A stretch of 64,000 nucleotides of DNA from Rhodoligotrophos appendicifer. GTDB lineage: Bacteria; Pseudomonadota; Alphaproteobacteria; Rhizobiales; Im1. The notes under the pieces are model-generated. The model was not told where the DNA came from and did not search any database. It saw nothing but the letters and a program-made list of their open reading frames with translations. Where the stretch lies: the NCBI RefSeq assembly GCF_007474605.1, contig NZ_VHKL01000001.1:248001-312000 (forward strand). Direction: 5' to 3'. A program made the position numbers and the translations under genes. Below are positions 7,342 through 16,348 of the stretch, piece by piece (position 1 is the first letter of the stretch; every line of letters starts with the position of its first letter).

Positions 7342-9372
7342 ATGGCTCTTCTTCTCGGAGTCGACACCGGCGGGACCTATACGGATGCGGTGATCTTCGA
7401 CGATGCCGCGGAGACCCGCTCGGCGGGCGTCGTCGCTAAGGCCAAGGCCCTGACCACCCGACGCGACCTGGTGGTCGGGATCGCCGGCGCTGTCGACAAG
7501 GTTCTGGCAAGATCCGGCGCGGCGGCCGCCGATATCTCTCTCGTGTCGCTGTCGACAACACTTGCCACCAATGCGCTCGTGGAGGGCCAGGGCGGCCGGG
7601 TCTGCCTCGTTTTTATCGGCTTCGGAGAGCAGGATCTCGCCCGTGCCGGTCTCAAGGAGGCATTGGGCGACGACCCCGTCATCTTGCTGGCCGGTGGTCA
7701 TGATCCCTTGGGCGAGGTTCAGGCACCCCTGGACGTCGCAACTCTCGAAGCACGGCTCGACGATGTCGGCACGACCGTAACGGGATTTGCAGTTGCAGCT
7801 CATTTTGCAACCCGAAATCCCGACCACGAGCTTAAGGCGGCCGACATCATCCGCTCAAGGAGCGGCCTTCCGGTGACGTGCAGCCATGAATTATCGGCGA
7901 AGCTCAACGGGCCCAAGCGCGCCCTCACCTGTGTCCTGAACGCCCGCCTGATCAGCATGATCCACCACTTGATCGCCGCCACGGAGGGCCTGCTGCAAGC
8001 GCGCGGGATCCACGCTCCCCTGATGGTCGTGCGCGGTGACGGAGCCCTCATATCGGCTGACTACGCAAAGTTGAGGCCCATAGAGACGATCCTCTCCGGC
8101 CCGGCCGCCAGTCTGGTGGGTGCCGCCTATCTGACGCATGCCCCCGATGCCATCGTCTCCGACATCGGCGGGACCACCACCGATATCGCCGTCATGATCG
8201 ACGGGCAACCGCGCATCGATCCGAGCGGCGCGCTGGTCGGCGGCTGGCGCACCATGGTCGAAGCCGTAGCCATGTACACGCACGGCCTCGGTGGCGACAG
8301 CGAAGTTTCGCTGGATGCCGACAATGCCTATGCCGGAACCATGAAGCTCGGCCCCCGTCGGGTCGTACCGCTTTCCCTGTTGGCGATCAGCCATGCAGCC
8401 CAGGTCCATGCAGCGCTCGATCGCCAGCTGGACCAATCGCGCGCTCAGGAATTCGATGGCCGCTTTGCCTTAGTCTCAACCAATATGCTGTCGGGGCTTT
8501 CCGGCCTTGGCGAGCGCGAGCGCATACTGCTGGAGCAGATTGGCGAGACGGCCGCACCATTGGATCGGCTCATCCAACGTCGGCCGGATGTTGCAGCGCT
8601 GAATCGCCTGGTCACCCAAGGCATTGTCAGCCTGAGCGGCCTCACGCCATCGGACGCCTCGCACGTGTTGGGCATTCAGGAGGGTTGGGACGCCGAGGCG
8701 GCACGCAAAGGCGCCGCGCTGTTCGCCTTGAAGAAGAATGGCCAGGGCAACCTCATCTGGCCGACCCCCGCCGCGGTTGCTCGGAGCGTGATCGACACTC
8801 TTACGCGGCGATCTGCCGAACTCCTGCTGGACGCAGGCTTTGCCGAGGACGGATTTCAGGAGCCGCACCTCAGCCGCTCCGCCCTCGCCCGAGCATGGCT
8901 TGATCGCCGGCAGGGCCAGGTCAGCGTCCAGATGCGTTTGACGACACCAGTCATCGGCCTCGGAGCGTCATCCCCTGTCTACTACCCTGCGATCGCAGAG
9001 CTTTTGGGCGCCGACCTGTTGGTTCCGGAACATGCAGACGTCGCGAACGCGGTCGGCGCCGTCGTCGGGAACGTGAAGATCAGGCGCGAAGTCATGGTGT
9101 CGGAGCCGGTGGACGGTCAATTCCGAGTGCATGTCGCTCACGCGCCCAAGACCTTCACGTCGCTCGAAGAGGCCGTCACATATGCGGAAAGCATGGCGAG
9201 GGACTGGGCCCACCGGGAAGCGCTGGAAGCCGGCGCCGCCGAGGTTTCGGTCCGCGTTGAGCGCAACATCGAGATCGTCACCATTGAAGGCCAGCAGAAA
9301 TTTGTCGACGGCTCCGTCACCGCAGTGGCGACAGGTCGCCCGCGCATGGCGCGAGAAACTGTTGCCGCATGA
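7342..9372 (+). CDS. Hydantoinase/oxoprolinase family protein, HyuA-like
   Basis: A 676-residue ATP-dependent amidohydrolase-type protein of the N-methylhydantoinase A / acetone carboxylase beta family. The N-terminal nucleotide-binding motif GVDTGGTYTDAVIFDD and the second ASKHA motif DIGGTTTDIAV (about residue 274) are clear. The family's usual partner, a HyuB/acetone carboxylase alpha-like subunit, is not in the window. It is followed by a class II aldolase gene, so it may belong to a small catabolic unit of unknown substrate. The start at 7342 lies 5 bp after dedA; AAGAGA precedes it. Confidence 0.87.
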   Translation: MALLLGVDTGGTYTDAVIFDDAAETRSAGVVAKAKALTTRRDLVVGIAGAVDKVLARSGAAAADISLVSLSTTLATNALVEGQGGRVCLVFIGFGEQDLARAGLKEALGDDPVILLAGGHDPLGEVQAPLDVATLEARLDDVGTTVTGFAVAAHFATRNPDHELKAADIIRSRSGLPVTCSHELSAKLNGPKRALTCVLNARLISMIHHLIAATEGLLQARGIHAPLMVVRGDGALISADYAKLRPIETILSGPAASLVGAAYLTHAPDAIVSDIGGTTTDIAVMIDGQPRIDPSGALVGGWRTMVEAVAMYTHGLGGDSEVSLDADNAYAGTMKLGPRRVVPLSLLAISHAAQVHAALDRQLDQSRAQEFDGRFALVSTNMLSGLSGLGERERILLEQIGETAAPLDRLIQRRPDVAALNRLVTQGIVSLSGLTPSDASHVLGIQEGWDAEAARKGAALFALKKNGQGNLIWPTPAAVARSVIDTLTRRSAELLLDAGFAEDGFQEPHLSRSALARAWLDRRQGQVSVQMRLTTPVIGLGASSPVYYPAIAELLGADLLVPEHADVANAVGAVVGNVKIRREVMVSEPVDGQFRVHVAHAPKTFTSLEEAVTYAESMARDWAHREALEAGAAEVSVRVERNIEIVTIEGQQKFVDGSVTAVATGRPRMARETVAA

Positions 9373-9455
9373 AGAATTTGCTGATCTGATGCTGTCGAGT
9401 GTCCGGGTCGATGCTACTCTTCCCCGGCTCAAGACTTCATCTGAGGAGAGATCGC

Positions 9456-10223
9456 ATGTCCACCGTGACGACGCTGAAAACCAACCGGCAAAGCGAGTCG
9501 GAGCTGTGGCAGATGCGCGTGGACCTGGCTGCCGCTTTCCGCTTGGCGGCCGAAATGAACTGGCATGAAGCAATCGCGAACCATTTCAGCCTCGCCGTGT
9601 CGCCGGATGGCAAGCAGTTCCTCATGAATCCCCGCTGGAGGCATTTCTCCCGCATCAAGGCCAGCGATCTTCTGTTTCTCGACAGCGACGACCCGGAGAC
9701 GATGAACCGTCCGGACGCACCAGACCCCTCAGCGTGGTGCATTCACGGCAATCTGCATAAGTCGTTGCCGCATGCGCGCTGCATTCTTCACGTTCATCCT
9801 GCCTATGCGACCGCCATCTCGACGCTGGCCGATCCCGACATCAAGCCCATCGACCAGAACACCGCACGCTTCTTCAATCGCGTCGCCATCGACCTGGATT
9901 TCGGCGGCATTGCCGATGACAACGAGGAAGGCGAACGCCTGGTGCGCGCTTTGGGCAATGCCAGCCGCATGATGATGGGAAATCACGGCGTACTGGTTGT
10001 CGGCGAGACCGTCGCGGAAGCCTTCGACGACCTTTATTACCTTGAGCGGGCCTGCCAGACGCTTGTGCTGGCTTATTCGACGGGCAAGCCCCTGAACGTG
10101 CTCTCCAACGAGATTGCCGAGAAGACCGCCCAAGGGTGGGAGCGCTACAAGCCAAGCTCCTTCGCCCATTTTGAACAGATGAAGAAAATCCTCGACGACA
10201 AGGATCCTTCATACGCGGAGTGA
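9456..10223 (+). CDS. Class II aldolase/adducin family protein
   Basis: A 255-residue protein of the class II aldolase family, which cleaves or epimerises phosphorylated or free sugars using a zinc ion bound by histidines. The zinc-site segment WCIHGNLHKSLPHARC leads into HVHPAYATAIS, and NHGVLVVG gives the third histidine. Family members include fuculose-phosphate aldolase, ribulose-phosphate epimerase and non-enzymatic relatives; the substrate here is unknown. The start at 9456 has GAGGAG seven bases upstream. It is 83 bp downstream of the HyuA-like gene on the same strand. Confidence 0.88.
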   Translation: MSTVTTLKTNRQSESELWQMRVDLAAAFRLAAEMNWHEAIANHFSLAVSPDGKQFLMNPRWRHFSRIKASDLLFLDSDDPETMNRPDAPDPSAWCIHGNLHKSLPHARCILHVHPAYATAISTLADPDIKPIDQNTARFFNRVAIDLDFGGIADDNEEGERLVRALGNASRMMMGNHGVLVVGETVAEAFDDLYYLERACQTLVLAYSTGKPLNVLSNEIAEKTAQGWERYKPSSFAHFEQMKKILDDKDPSYAE

Positions 10224-10285
10224 TGGACGCGGCGGCCTCACGAGCACCGGCGTCTCGACACCATTGCGACATGCTCCGTCAAATT

Positions 10286-10297
10286 AAGGTCGACCTT
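10286..10297. promoter_or_regulatory. Perfect 12-bp palindrome upstream of HPF-CSD gene
   Basis: AAGGTCGACCTT is a perfect palindrome 92 bp before the start of the hibernation-factor fusion gene, in a short intergenic region (10224-10388). Position and symmetry are compatible with a dimeric repressor operator, but no factor can be named, and chance palindromes of this length do occur. Confidence 0.2.
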
Positions 10298-10388
10298 CGC
10301 TCTTACCGAAGGCTGGTGCAACGCCCGTGGGAACCGCCTCAAGCGTCCGCACGTTGGCCCCATGCAACTGCTGGAGTGTTAACAGACG

Positions 10389-10967
10389 ATGGATACCCCC
10401 ATTCAAATCTCGTTCAAAAACCTCGACAGCTCAGAGGCACTTGAGAACCACATCCGCGAGAAGGCTTCGAAACTGGAGCGATTTCACCACAAGATCGTCT
10501 CCTGCAGAGTGGTAGTACACACACCGCACCGAAGCGCCGGTCAGGGAAAACCTCCCATGGGACTGTCGTTGGAAGTCGAGGTTCCGGGGCGCACCTTGGT
10601 GGCGAAGAGCGGCGACGGGATCTACGACACCAAGGAAGGCAGCATCACCACGGTCGTGAACAAGGTGTTCGAGGCGATGGAGCGCCAGCTGAACGAAGTC
10701 TCCGACATCCGCAGCCAGCAGGTGAAGACCCATGAAGGCGCGGGCGACACGGGTAAGGTCGCACGTCTCTTCCCGGAGCAGAACTACGGCTTCATCGAGG
10801 CTCTGAACAGCCCGGACCTTTATTTCACGCGGAATGCCGTCATTGACGACGCCTTCGACGATCTGAAGGTCGGTATGATGGTGAGGTTGACCCGGGCCAC
10901 TACGGAGGGCCCCATGGGTCCTCAGGCCAGCTCGGTCCGCCGCTTGTCCGGCGAACAGGTGGGCTGA
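10389..10967 (+). CDS. HPF/RaiA ribosome-associated domain fused to cold-shock domain
   Basis: A 192-residue two-domain protein. Residues 1 to about 105 match the HPF/RaiA hibernation factor domain (MDTPIQISFKNLDSSEALE, RASKLERF-like helix, then a basic strand region). Residues about 120-185 match a cold-shock domain, with GKVARLFPEQNYGFIEA, DLYFTRNAV and LKVGMMVRL recalling RNP motifs. HPF blocks the decoding site of idle ribosomes; a cold-shock domain binds single-stranded RNA. Such fusions exist in proteobacteria, but here it may be the only HPF near rpoN, whose usual hpf neighbour is absent. GGAG lies 12 bases upstream of the ATG. The role of the added domain is inference. Confidence 0.88.
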   Translation: MDTPIQISFKNLDSSEALENHIREKASKLERFHHKIVSCRVVVHTPHRSAGQGKPPMGLSLEVEVPGRTLVAKSGDGIYDTKEGSITTVVNKVFEAMERQLNEVSDIRSQQVKTHEGAGDTGKVARLFPEQNYGFIEALNSPDLYFTRNAVIDDAFDDLKVGMMVRLTRATTEGPMGPQASSVRRLSGEQVG

Positions 10968-10988
10968 CCCATCGGCCCATGGAACCGG

Positions 10989-11009
10989 TGCCCGGGATCG
11001 TCCCGGGCA
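10989..11009. terminator. GC-rich hairpin between convergent genes
   Basis: TGCCCGGGA and TCCCGGGCA form a perfect 9-bp stem with a TCG loop between the convergent HPF-CSD and SpoIIE-type phosphatase genes. It could stop transcription from either side, although no T-run follows on either strand. Confidence 0.45.
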
Positions 11010-11026
11010 TCCAACATGGGCAAGAT

Positions 11027-13120
11027 CTATCCGCGGTATTTTACGACCAGCAAGGTGACGTCGTCGGACTGGTCGTGTCCGCTCTCGAACGTCTTCACGG
11101 CTTCAGCCGTGGCGCGCGCGAGCGGGGCTGGTTCGTCCTCGAGATGGCTCCGCAGGGTTTCCTCCAGCCGCAGCTCTCCGAACTGATCCCCCGCGTCGTT
11201 GAACGCTTCGGTGACCCCGTCGGTATAGAGGACCAGGCTTTCTCCGGGCTCGAGCACCAGCCGCCGGGTGGTGAAGTCGGTGTCGCTCACGATCGCCACC
11301 GCGATGTCATCGCTGGGATCAAGGGCCACGACGCCCTTGGCGCCGACACGATAAGGGGGATTATGCCCCGCATTCACATATTCCACCGCCCCGGTTGCGG
11401 GGTCCAACACGCAGAAGAACAGCGTCACGAACATCATCTGATCATTGCCGGCGGTGAGCAGCTCGTTGAGCTGACGGACGCAGACGGCGGGATCGTTTTC
11501 GAAGAGGGCGATGGCCTTCAGCAGGGTCCGCGCGATGGCCATGAAGAAGGCCGCGGGCACGCCCTTCCCTGACACATCCGCGATGAGGAAGGCGAAGCGC
11601 CCGTCATTCTGGTCGAAGAAGTCGTAGAAATCGCCGCCGACTTCGCGCGCGGACTCCATCAGCCCGAACACGGAAAACCGCTCGCGATCGGGAAAGTCGA
11701 TGGGAAGAACGGACCGCTGCAGATCCCGTGCGATCGCCAGCTCCTGTTGCAGGCTGGCGAGCTGCGTCTCGCGAACCAGCGCTTCTCGCAGCCGCGTCAC
11801 CAGTTCCGAGAGCCGGCGGTGCTGATCGACGACTCGCCCCGACATTTGCTGGAGGACCGCAGCCAGGGGGCCGAGTTGATCGTCTTCGCGAATGAGCCTC
11901 GCCATCGATTGCGATTGATCGCTGGCACCCTCCGTCTTGGGCAGTGCGCCGCTGGTGGCGGCGACGATCCGTCGGAGGTCCGTCAGCACTTCTTCGCGTG
12001 CGCCCGGTTCCAGAGTGCTGGCGAGATTTTCCATCTGACGCCGGACGAAACGCTCTTGCCGTCGCCGCTGGAGCTCGCGTTGCCGCCGGGTGTCGTTGAG
12101 GGCGATGAGGTTCTGACGGAGTCCCTGAATGGCCGTGGCGATGTCGCCGATCTCATCGTCGCTTTCCTTGGTGAGATTGGCCGAAGTGTCGCCCCTGGAG
12201 AGAGCACCCAGCACCGACACGGCCCGATCGAGCGGCCGGAAGCTCAGCCGAAGATAAAAATATAGGCCGGCCAGCAGGACAACCAGCATGATGATGGCCG
12301 CCCCGACCGTCAGCATTGTCAGCCGTCGCAGGGCAGTGAGGCTCTCAGTGGCATCTTGCACCGTGACCAGCAGACCTGCGGTCCCTGCCGAAAGATCGTC
12401 CAAGGGGATGGCTGTAACCGCAAAGAGTTTACCGTCCAGCTCCGCCTGCGTGACCGTAGCGACCCGCTGCGGCAGATCCAGGTGCAGTTCCCCCCACAAC
12501 CCGTCGGCCGTCCCCTCCACCAGCCTGCCGCGGGTGCTGAGCAGGAAGACATCGGCATTCATGGCGGCCGCAAACCGCTTCAGGGCCGCATTTGCGGAGC
12601 CCGCAAGCGCCAGAACTAAGCTTTGTTCAGCGACAGGATAACGACGCGCCGCAATGACACGGAACCGGTCGGAAGCAATCTGGCGGATGCCCTGCGGCAT
12701 CGCCCCCGCCTGCACCGCCCTGATGGTACTGACGTCCAGGAGCCGCGGCGGTTCGGCTGCCGTTGAACTGGCGAAGACGATCTGTCCGTTCCCGTCAAGG
12801 ATTTGCAGATCGGTCAGCTCGGAGGACGCAAAGCGGGGAATGGTCCAGGCGGTCGCCAAACTGCGCATCTCGGAGACATTGCGAGCGGCGACCGCTCGCT
12901 GCAGATCGGGATCGGCAATGATCTGATCGGCCAGCTCGATCAGCGGCTGTATGTGATCGTCCAGGATCTCACGCCACAGAGCGGCCTGCCCCGTTGTGCC
13001 GATGCGCGTATAGGGAACCTCCGCGAGCCGCTCCCGCTGCAAGCCGGCCAGGACGAGCCCGCCGAATGCGATTGCGAACACGACCGTGACAAGGAGAGTG
13101 ACGCGGGTACGCAGGAGCAT
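11027..13120 (-). CDS. Membrane SpoIIE/PP2C-type protein phosphatase with HAMP domain
   Basis: A 697-residue protein: transmembrane helix at about 8-28, periplasmic sensor region to about 265, second helix about 270-293, HAMP region about 295-350, coiled-coil rich linker to about 460, then a PP2C/SpoIIE domain. Phosphatase metal motifs are intact: EVGGDFYDFF, LIADVSGKGVPAA, YVNAGHNPP, LYTDGVTEAF and SDDVTLLVV. In partner-switching systems (RsbU, SpoIIE) such enzymes dephosphorylate a STAS protein; a STAS gene lies at 21226-21561. The gene starts 2 bp after the sensor-MFS gene, making it the third gene of a three-gene operon. Ligand unknown. Confidence 0.92.
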   Translation of the reverse strand: MLLRTRVTLLVTVVFAIAFGGLVLAGLQRERLAEVPYTRIGTTGQAALWREILDDHIQPLIELADQIIADPDLQRAVAARNVSEMRSLATAWTIPRFASSELTDLQILDGNGQIVFASSTAAEPPRLLDVSTIRAVQAGAMPQGIRQIASDRFRVIAARRYPVAEQSLVLALAGSANAALKRFAAAMNADVFLLSTRGRLVEGTADGLWGELHLDLPQRVATVTQAELDGKLFAVTAIPLDDLSAGTAGLLVTVQDATESLTALRRLTMLTVGAAIIMLVVLLAGLYFYLRLSFRPLDRAVSVLGALSRGDTSANLTKESDDEIGDIATAIQGLRQNLIALNDTRRQRELQRRRQERFVRRQMENLASTLEPGAREEVLTDLRRIVAATSGALPKTEGASDQSQSMARLIREDDQLGPLAAVLQQMSGRVVDQHRRLSELVTRLREALVRETQLASLQQELAIARDLQRSVLPIDFPDRERFSVFGLMESAREVGGDFYDFFDQNDGRFAFLIADVSGKGVPAAFFMAIARTLLKAIALFENDPAVCVRQLNELLTAGNDQMMFVTLFFCVLDPATGAVEYVNAGHNPPYRVGAKGVVALDPSDDIAVAIVSDTDFTTRRLVLEPGESLVLYTDGVTEAFNDAGDQFGELRLEETLRSHLEDEPAPLARATAEAVKTFESGHDQSDDVTLLVVKYRG

Positions 13121-13122
13121 GT

Positions 13123-14808
13123 TCAGTCAGCCCCCGCCGCTGGCCGCGCTCTGGAAGTGAAGTGGCTTGCCATCGCCAGGACCAGACCCACGGCCACCGG
13201 CGCGATCAAGTCATTGACAGTGTAGCCGCCGGAGAGGCCGAGCACCACGATGCCTGCGATCATCCCCGCGGGCAGTCCGCCAAACGCAACACCCCTTTCC
13301 GTGCGCCCACCGAAAATGGCCGCCAGGCAGACCAGGCCAGTCAGCGCAGTCGCAAGGCCTCCGGTGAGATAATCGTCATAGCCCGGACCGCTTGGGATCC
13401 AGACGAGAATGACTGCACCGCCGATTGCGCCGAGGGAGGCCGCAGCCAGCCAGCCCGAGAGCTCGGCTCCATGCGGATGAGGAGCGTCAACGCCAGGGCG
13501 GTTCCGCAGCAGCGGCATCAGTGCGGCGGAGAGAACGAGACCGCAGCCGATAGCGAGGAACCCCATTCGTCGGCCCACCGCCTCTCCGACAAGCCCTCCG
13601 AGCAGGGGCCCGGCGCATAAAGCGGCAAACACGGTGAGCCTGACGATAGGCTTGGAGAGACTGGCGCTGTTCAGCGCTGCAGCAAGGAACAGCCCCAGCC
13701 CTGCGCCGGCACAGGCGCGCAACAGCACGAACAGCAAATAGGAATGGGACCAGGCAACGAACGCGGTGGCGATGCCCGCCAGGACCAATCCGGCCCACCC
13801 ACAAGCGTGTCGCACATGGCCCGGGAGACGGCTGGCACCTAGCGCCGCGATCGACACGGCTGCGATCTCCGCCATGAGGACGACGCCAGGCCACCACGCC
13901 GCCGACACGGCTGACCATTCCCGATCGATGGCATAATTCGCGATGAAGGGGGCGGCCGCCATGTAGCAACCGACCACGATCGAAGCCGGCCATGCGGCAA
14001 TCTTGGCCCTGGCCACGAAGGACGACGGCCCCGCGCCTGCCGCAGTCTGCTCGTTGACCTCAGCGAGAAGGGGATCCAGCCTTTCCTTGAGGCTTCCGTC
14101 GAAATCGATGGCCTGGACCGTGGCAGCGGCATCCTCTAGACGCCGCTGGGCCTCTCGGACCGGTTCGATGCAGCGATCCAACCCGCGCAGGGCAGCGACG
14201 ACGATGCCGCGGCCGATGGGGGGTGGTGCGGTCTTGAAATGCCCGTCTCGCGCCAGGGCAAGGGTATGGGCAAGCTGACGCTCTGCAGTTCTGAGATGGT
14301 AGACGAGAAACAGGTAGGACCCGAGCCCTGCCAGCACGCCGCAGAGAAGGGCTGCGACGGCGACGGCGGCTTCAAGCCGGCTAACCGCGCCGGCAACCAG
14401 GGGGGATGCCACCTGAAGAATCAAGCTTCCTGCCGGCTGCGCCGCGACCTGAAGGGGAAAATTGAGCCCCTCGATGTCCCCACCCGTGGAAAATAAGATC
14501 TTTCCTGCCGCATCGACGATGGCCAAACCCTCAACCTGCGGCGCCCCGTCAGAGACGTGCTTGAGATACTCGGTAACGCCGTTCAACCGGTCGAGGGGAA
14601 TTCCGTAGCCCAGCGCCTTCTCGATCTGGCTGGTGACGGCCCGGCCAACCGCCTCGGCGCCTCCCTGAGTCGCCTCCGAGAGCACCGGAAGGCTCTCTCG
14701 CTCGGCTCCCTGCAACATGGCATAGCCGCCTGCACCGACGCAGAGCGCGACGATCACAGCGAGCACGCCCGCCAACAGCCAGGATGGGAGCGCCTCAAGC
14801 CGCCGCAT
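13123..14808 (-). CDS. Sensor domain fused to degenerate MFS-like membrane domain
   Basis: A 561-residue protein. Helix 1 (about 10-33), an extracytoplasmic region carrying YGIPL (68-72) and AIVDAAGKILFST (96-108), helix 2 (about 145-172), a HAMP-like cytoplasmic linker, then about ten hydrophobic segments resembling a major facilitator domain (VLLRACAGAGLGLFLAAAL, LLGGLVGEAVGRRMGF). Its paralogue at 16349-18343 has the same plan with better MFS motifs. I infer a receptor rather than a transporter, because the charged MFS loop motif is weak. ATG 14808 overlaps the end of the preceding gene by 14 bp, implying coupling. Family not recognised. Confidence 0.72.
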   Translation of the reverse strand: MRRLEALPSWLLAGVLAVIVALCVGAGGYAMLQGAERESLPVLSEATQGGAEAVGRAVTSQIEKALGYGIPLDRLNGVTEYLKHVSDGAPQVEGLAIVDAAGKILFSTGGDIEGLNFPLQVAAQPAGSLILQVASPLVAGAVSRLEAAVAVAALLCGVLAGLGSYLFLVYHLRTAERQLAHTLALARDGHFKTAPPPIGRGIVVAALRGLDRCIEPVREAQRRLEDAAATVQAIDFDGSLKERLDPLLAEVNEQTAAGAGPSSFVARAKIAAWPASIVVGCYMAAAPFIANYAIDREWSAVSAAWWPGVVLMAEIAAVSIAALGASRLPGHVRHACGWAGLVLAGIATAFVAWSHSYLLFVLLRACAGAGLGLFLAAALNSASLSKPIVRLTVFAALCAGPLLGGLVGEAVGRRMGFLAIGCGLVLSAALMPLLRNRPGVDAPHPHGAELSGWLAAASLGAIGGAVILVWIPSGPGYDDYLTGGLATALTGLVCLAAIFGGRTERGVAFGGLPAGMIAGIVVLGLSGGYTVNDLIAPVAVGLVLAMASHFTSRARPAAGAD

Positions 14809-15568
14809 CTTGCTCCTTGTCCTCGTCCAGCGCCAAGATCGCGGAAACCGTCCGGTCCAGCTCGACCACCCGTGTGGCGACCGCCGCGCGCGCCTCGTCG
14901 GCAAGAAGGCCAAGGCCGCTGGTTGCGGCAACCGGCGACGTGCTGCTGAGATGAGACCGAACGTCGCGTAGCGGCGCCGTCGCCGCTCTTAACAACGCCC
15001 ATGCGGAAAAGATGACGACGAGAACGGCACAAGGCAGCGCAATGGCCATCCGGCTCGTGAGGATCGATCCCACCGCGTCGGCGTGAAGCTCCCGAGAACT
15101 TCCCGCAAGGGTAATGGCCACATGTCCGACCGGCTCTCCGAAATCGTTGCGGATCACCTCGCCGACGACGATGTCCCCAAACTCCTCGACCCGCCAGCGA
15201 CCGTAACCGAGGCTCCGCCGAATTGCCTCGTTCCAGCTTTCGCGCACCGGTTCTCCGATGCTGCCCCTGTCGGTGTTGAACTGTGAGGTGCCATTGGGCG
15301 AGAAGATCTCGACCGCGAGGATTTCGCTGTCTGCAGCTTGCGCTTGTTCGATCAGATCCTGGGCGATTCGGATTTCCGGCAGCGCCAGTCCGAGATTGAC
15401 GTTTGCCTCGATCGAATCACGAAGCTGTGTGAGCACGAATTTGAGGTTGGATTCGGCCACTTGCACTTGCGAGCGGTCCAGGCTGCCATAGATCAGGAAT
15501 GCGCAGAGACACAGTCCTGCGGCGGTTAAAAGCGCCAGGGCACAGATGAGGCGAGTGACGGGAGCCAT
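14795..15568 (-). CDS. Small membrane sensor protein (paralogue A)
   Basis: A 257-residue protein with two transmembrane helices (about 8-27 and 172-194) bracketing an extracytoplasmic domain, and a short cytoplasmic tail rich in charged residues. The loop contains LGLALPEI (59-66), AVEIFSPNGTSQFNT (85-99) and IRNDFGEPVGHVAI (139-152), each matching the divergent small sensor at 15715-16347. The topology and two-motif pattern suggest a Cache-like ligand-binding domain, which is inference. It has no kinase, cyclase or phosphatase output, so it probably signals through the adjacent sensor-MFS or phosphatase. It is the first gene of the minus-strand operon. Confidence 0.7.
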   Translation of the reverse strand: MAPVTRLICALALLTAAGLCLCAFLIYGSLDRSQVQVAESNLKFVLTQLRDSIEANVNLGLALPEIRIAQDLIEQAQAADSEILAVEIFSPNGTSQFNTDRGSIGEPVRESWNEAIRRSLGYGRWRVEEFGDIVVGEVIRNDFGEPVGHVAITLAGSSRELHADAVGSILTSRMAIALPCAVLVVIFSAWALLRAATAPLRDVRSHLSSTSPVAATSGLGLLADEARAAVATRVVELDRTVSAILALDEDKEQDAAA

Positions 15569-15714
15569 CGTTACGCGATCGGCCTTATGGAAAAGACCGT
15601 TTGACGGTAACGGATGAGTTCCCCAATGTCACCGCTGGACAGTATTTCGCCATAATCTGGTCTCGCGGGCCACGCTTTATCTGCGAGATCATGCGACAGT
15701 AAGCGCTAGATCCC
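15569..15714. promoter_or_regulatory. Divergent promoter region of the two sensor operons
   Basis: A 146-bp region separates the divergent start codons of the two small sensor genes and must hold both promoters unless they start further upstream. It contains ACCGT-TTG-ACGGT (15596-15608), a small inverted repeat that could be an operator. I could not assign -35/-10 elements with confidence. Confidence 0.45.
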
Positions 15715-16347
15715 ATGCTCCGCCTCGCTTTTCGAACGTTGCCGCTTTTCGCCGTCATCGTTGGCTTTGCCATAGCTCTCGGCGCGTACATGAATTTCAG
15801 CGGCGTTCGCGGTGCCTATCTCGAACTGATTCGCTCCCGCATGGAGGTCGTGGCCAAGGAATTGGATCGGGATGTGGATTCTGCGGTATCATTGGGTATC
15901 CCGCTTTCCGAGCAGATCACCCTCCCCGCCCTGTTGGCGCGCCAAGCCAGTGCGGACCCTCTGATCCTGTCCATCGATGTGGCCTCGCCTGAAGGCAAGA
16001 CACTCTTCAGCAGCAAGCCGGACCGTGACGGAGCAACCGAGCCGTCCGATCATGACCCCGAGGCGCATGTTCTCAGTCATCGCATTTTGAACGATTTCGG
16101 TGCTTCGGTCGGCACGGTGGTGATCCGCTACAGCCGGGCGGAGACCTCGGCCAAGATCAGTGCGCTGGGCAAGGAGATCATCGGTCGTGCAGTGCCGGCA
16201 GGAGTGTTGGCCGTCTTGGCAGGATGCTTGGCGGCATTCCTCGTTCTGACCCGGTTGCACAACAAGGCCCGCACCGCGTCGCACCAGAATTCAAGCGACG
16301 CCATCGCTCGAGCCGAGTCCGAGCTTCACACGGTGGAGGCGAGCTGA
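15715..16347 (+). CDS. Small membrane sensor protein (paralogue B)
   Basis: A 210-residue protein with helices at about 8-27 and 158-179 around an extracytoplasmic domain. It carries LGIPLSEQ (60-67), SIDVASPEGKTLFSS (86-100) and ILNDFGASVGTVVI (124-137), closely parallel to the paralogue on the other strand. The cytoplasmic tail is only about 30 residues, so no output domain exists. It is followed after a single base by the sensor-MFS gene, so the two products likely work together. Function not established; a ligand-binding subunit is the simplest reading. Confidence 0.7.
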   Translation: MLRLAFRTLPLFAVIVGFAIALGAYMNFSGVRGAYLELIRSRMEVVAKELDRDVDSAVSLGIPLSEQITLPALLARQASADPLILSIDVASPEGKTLFSSKPDRDGATEPSDHDPEAHVLSHRILNDFGASVGTVVIRYSRAETSAKISALGKEIIGRAVPAGVLAVLAGCLAAFLVLTRLHNKARTASHQNSSDAIARAESELHTVEAS

Positions 16348-16348
16348 G

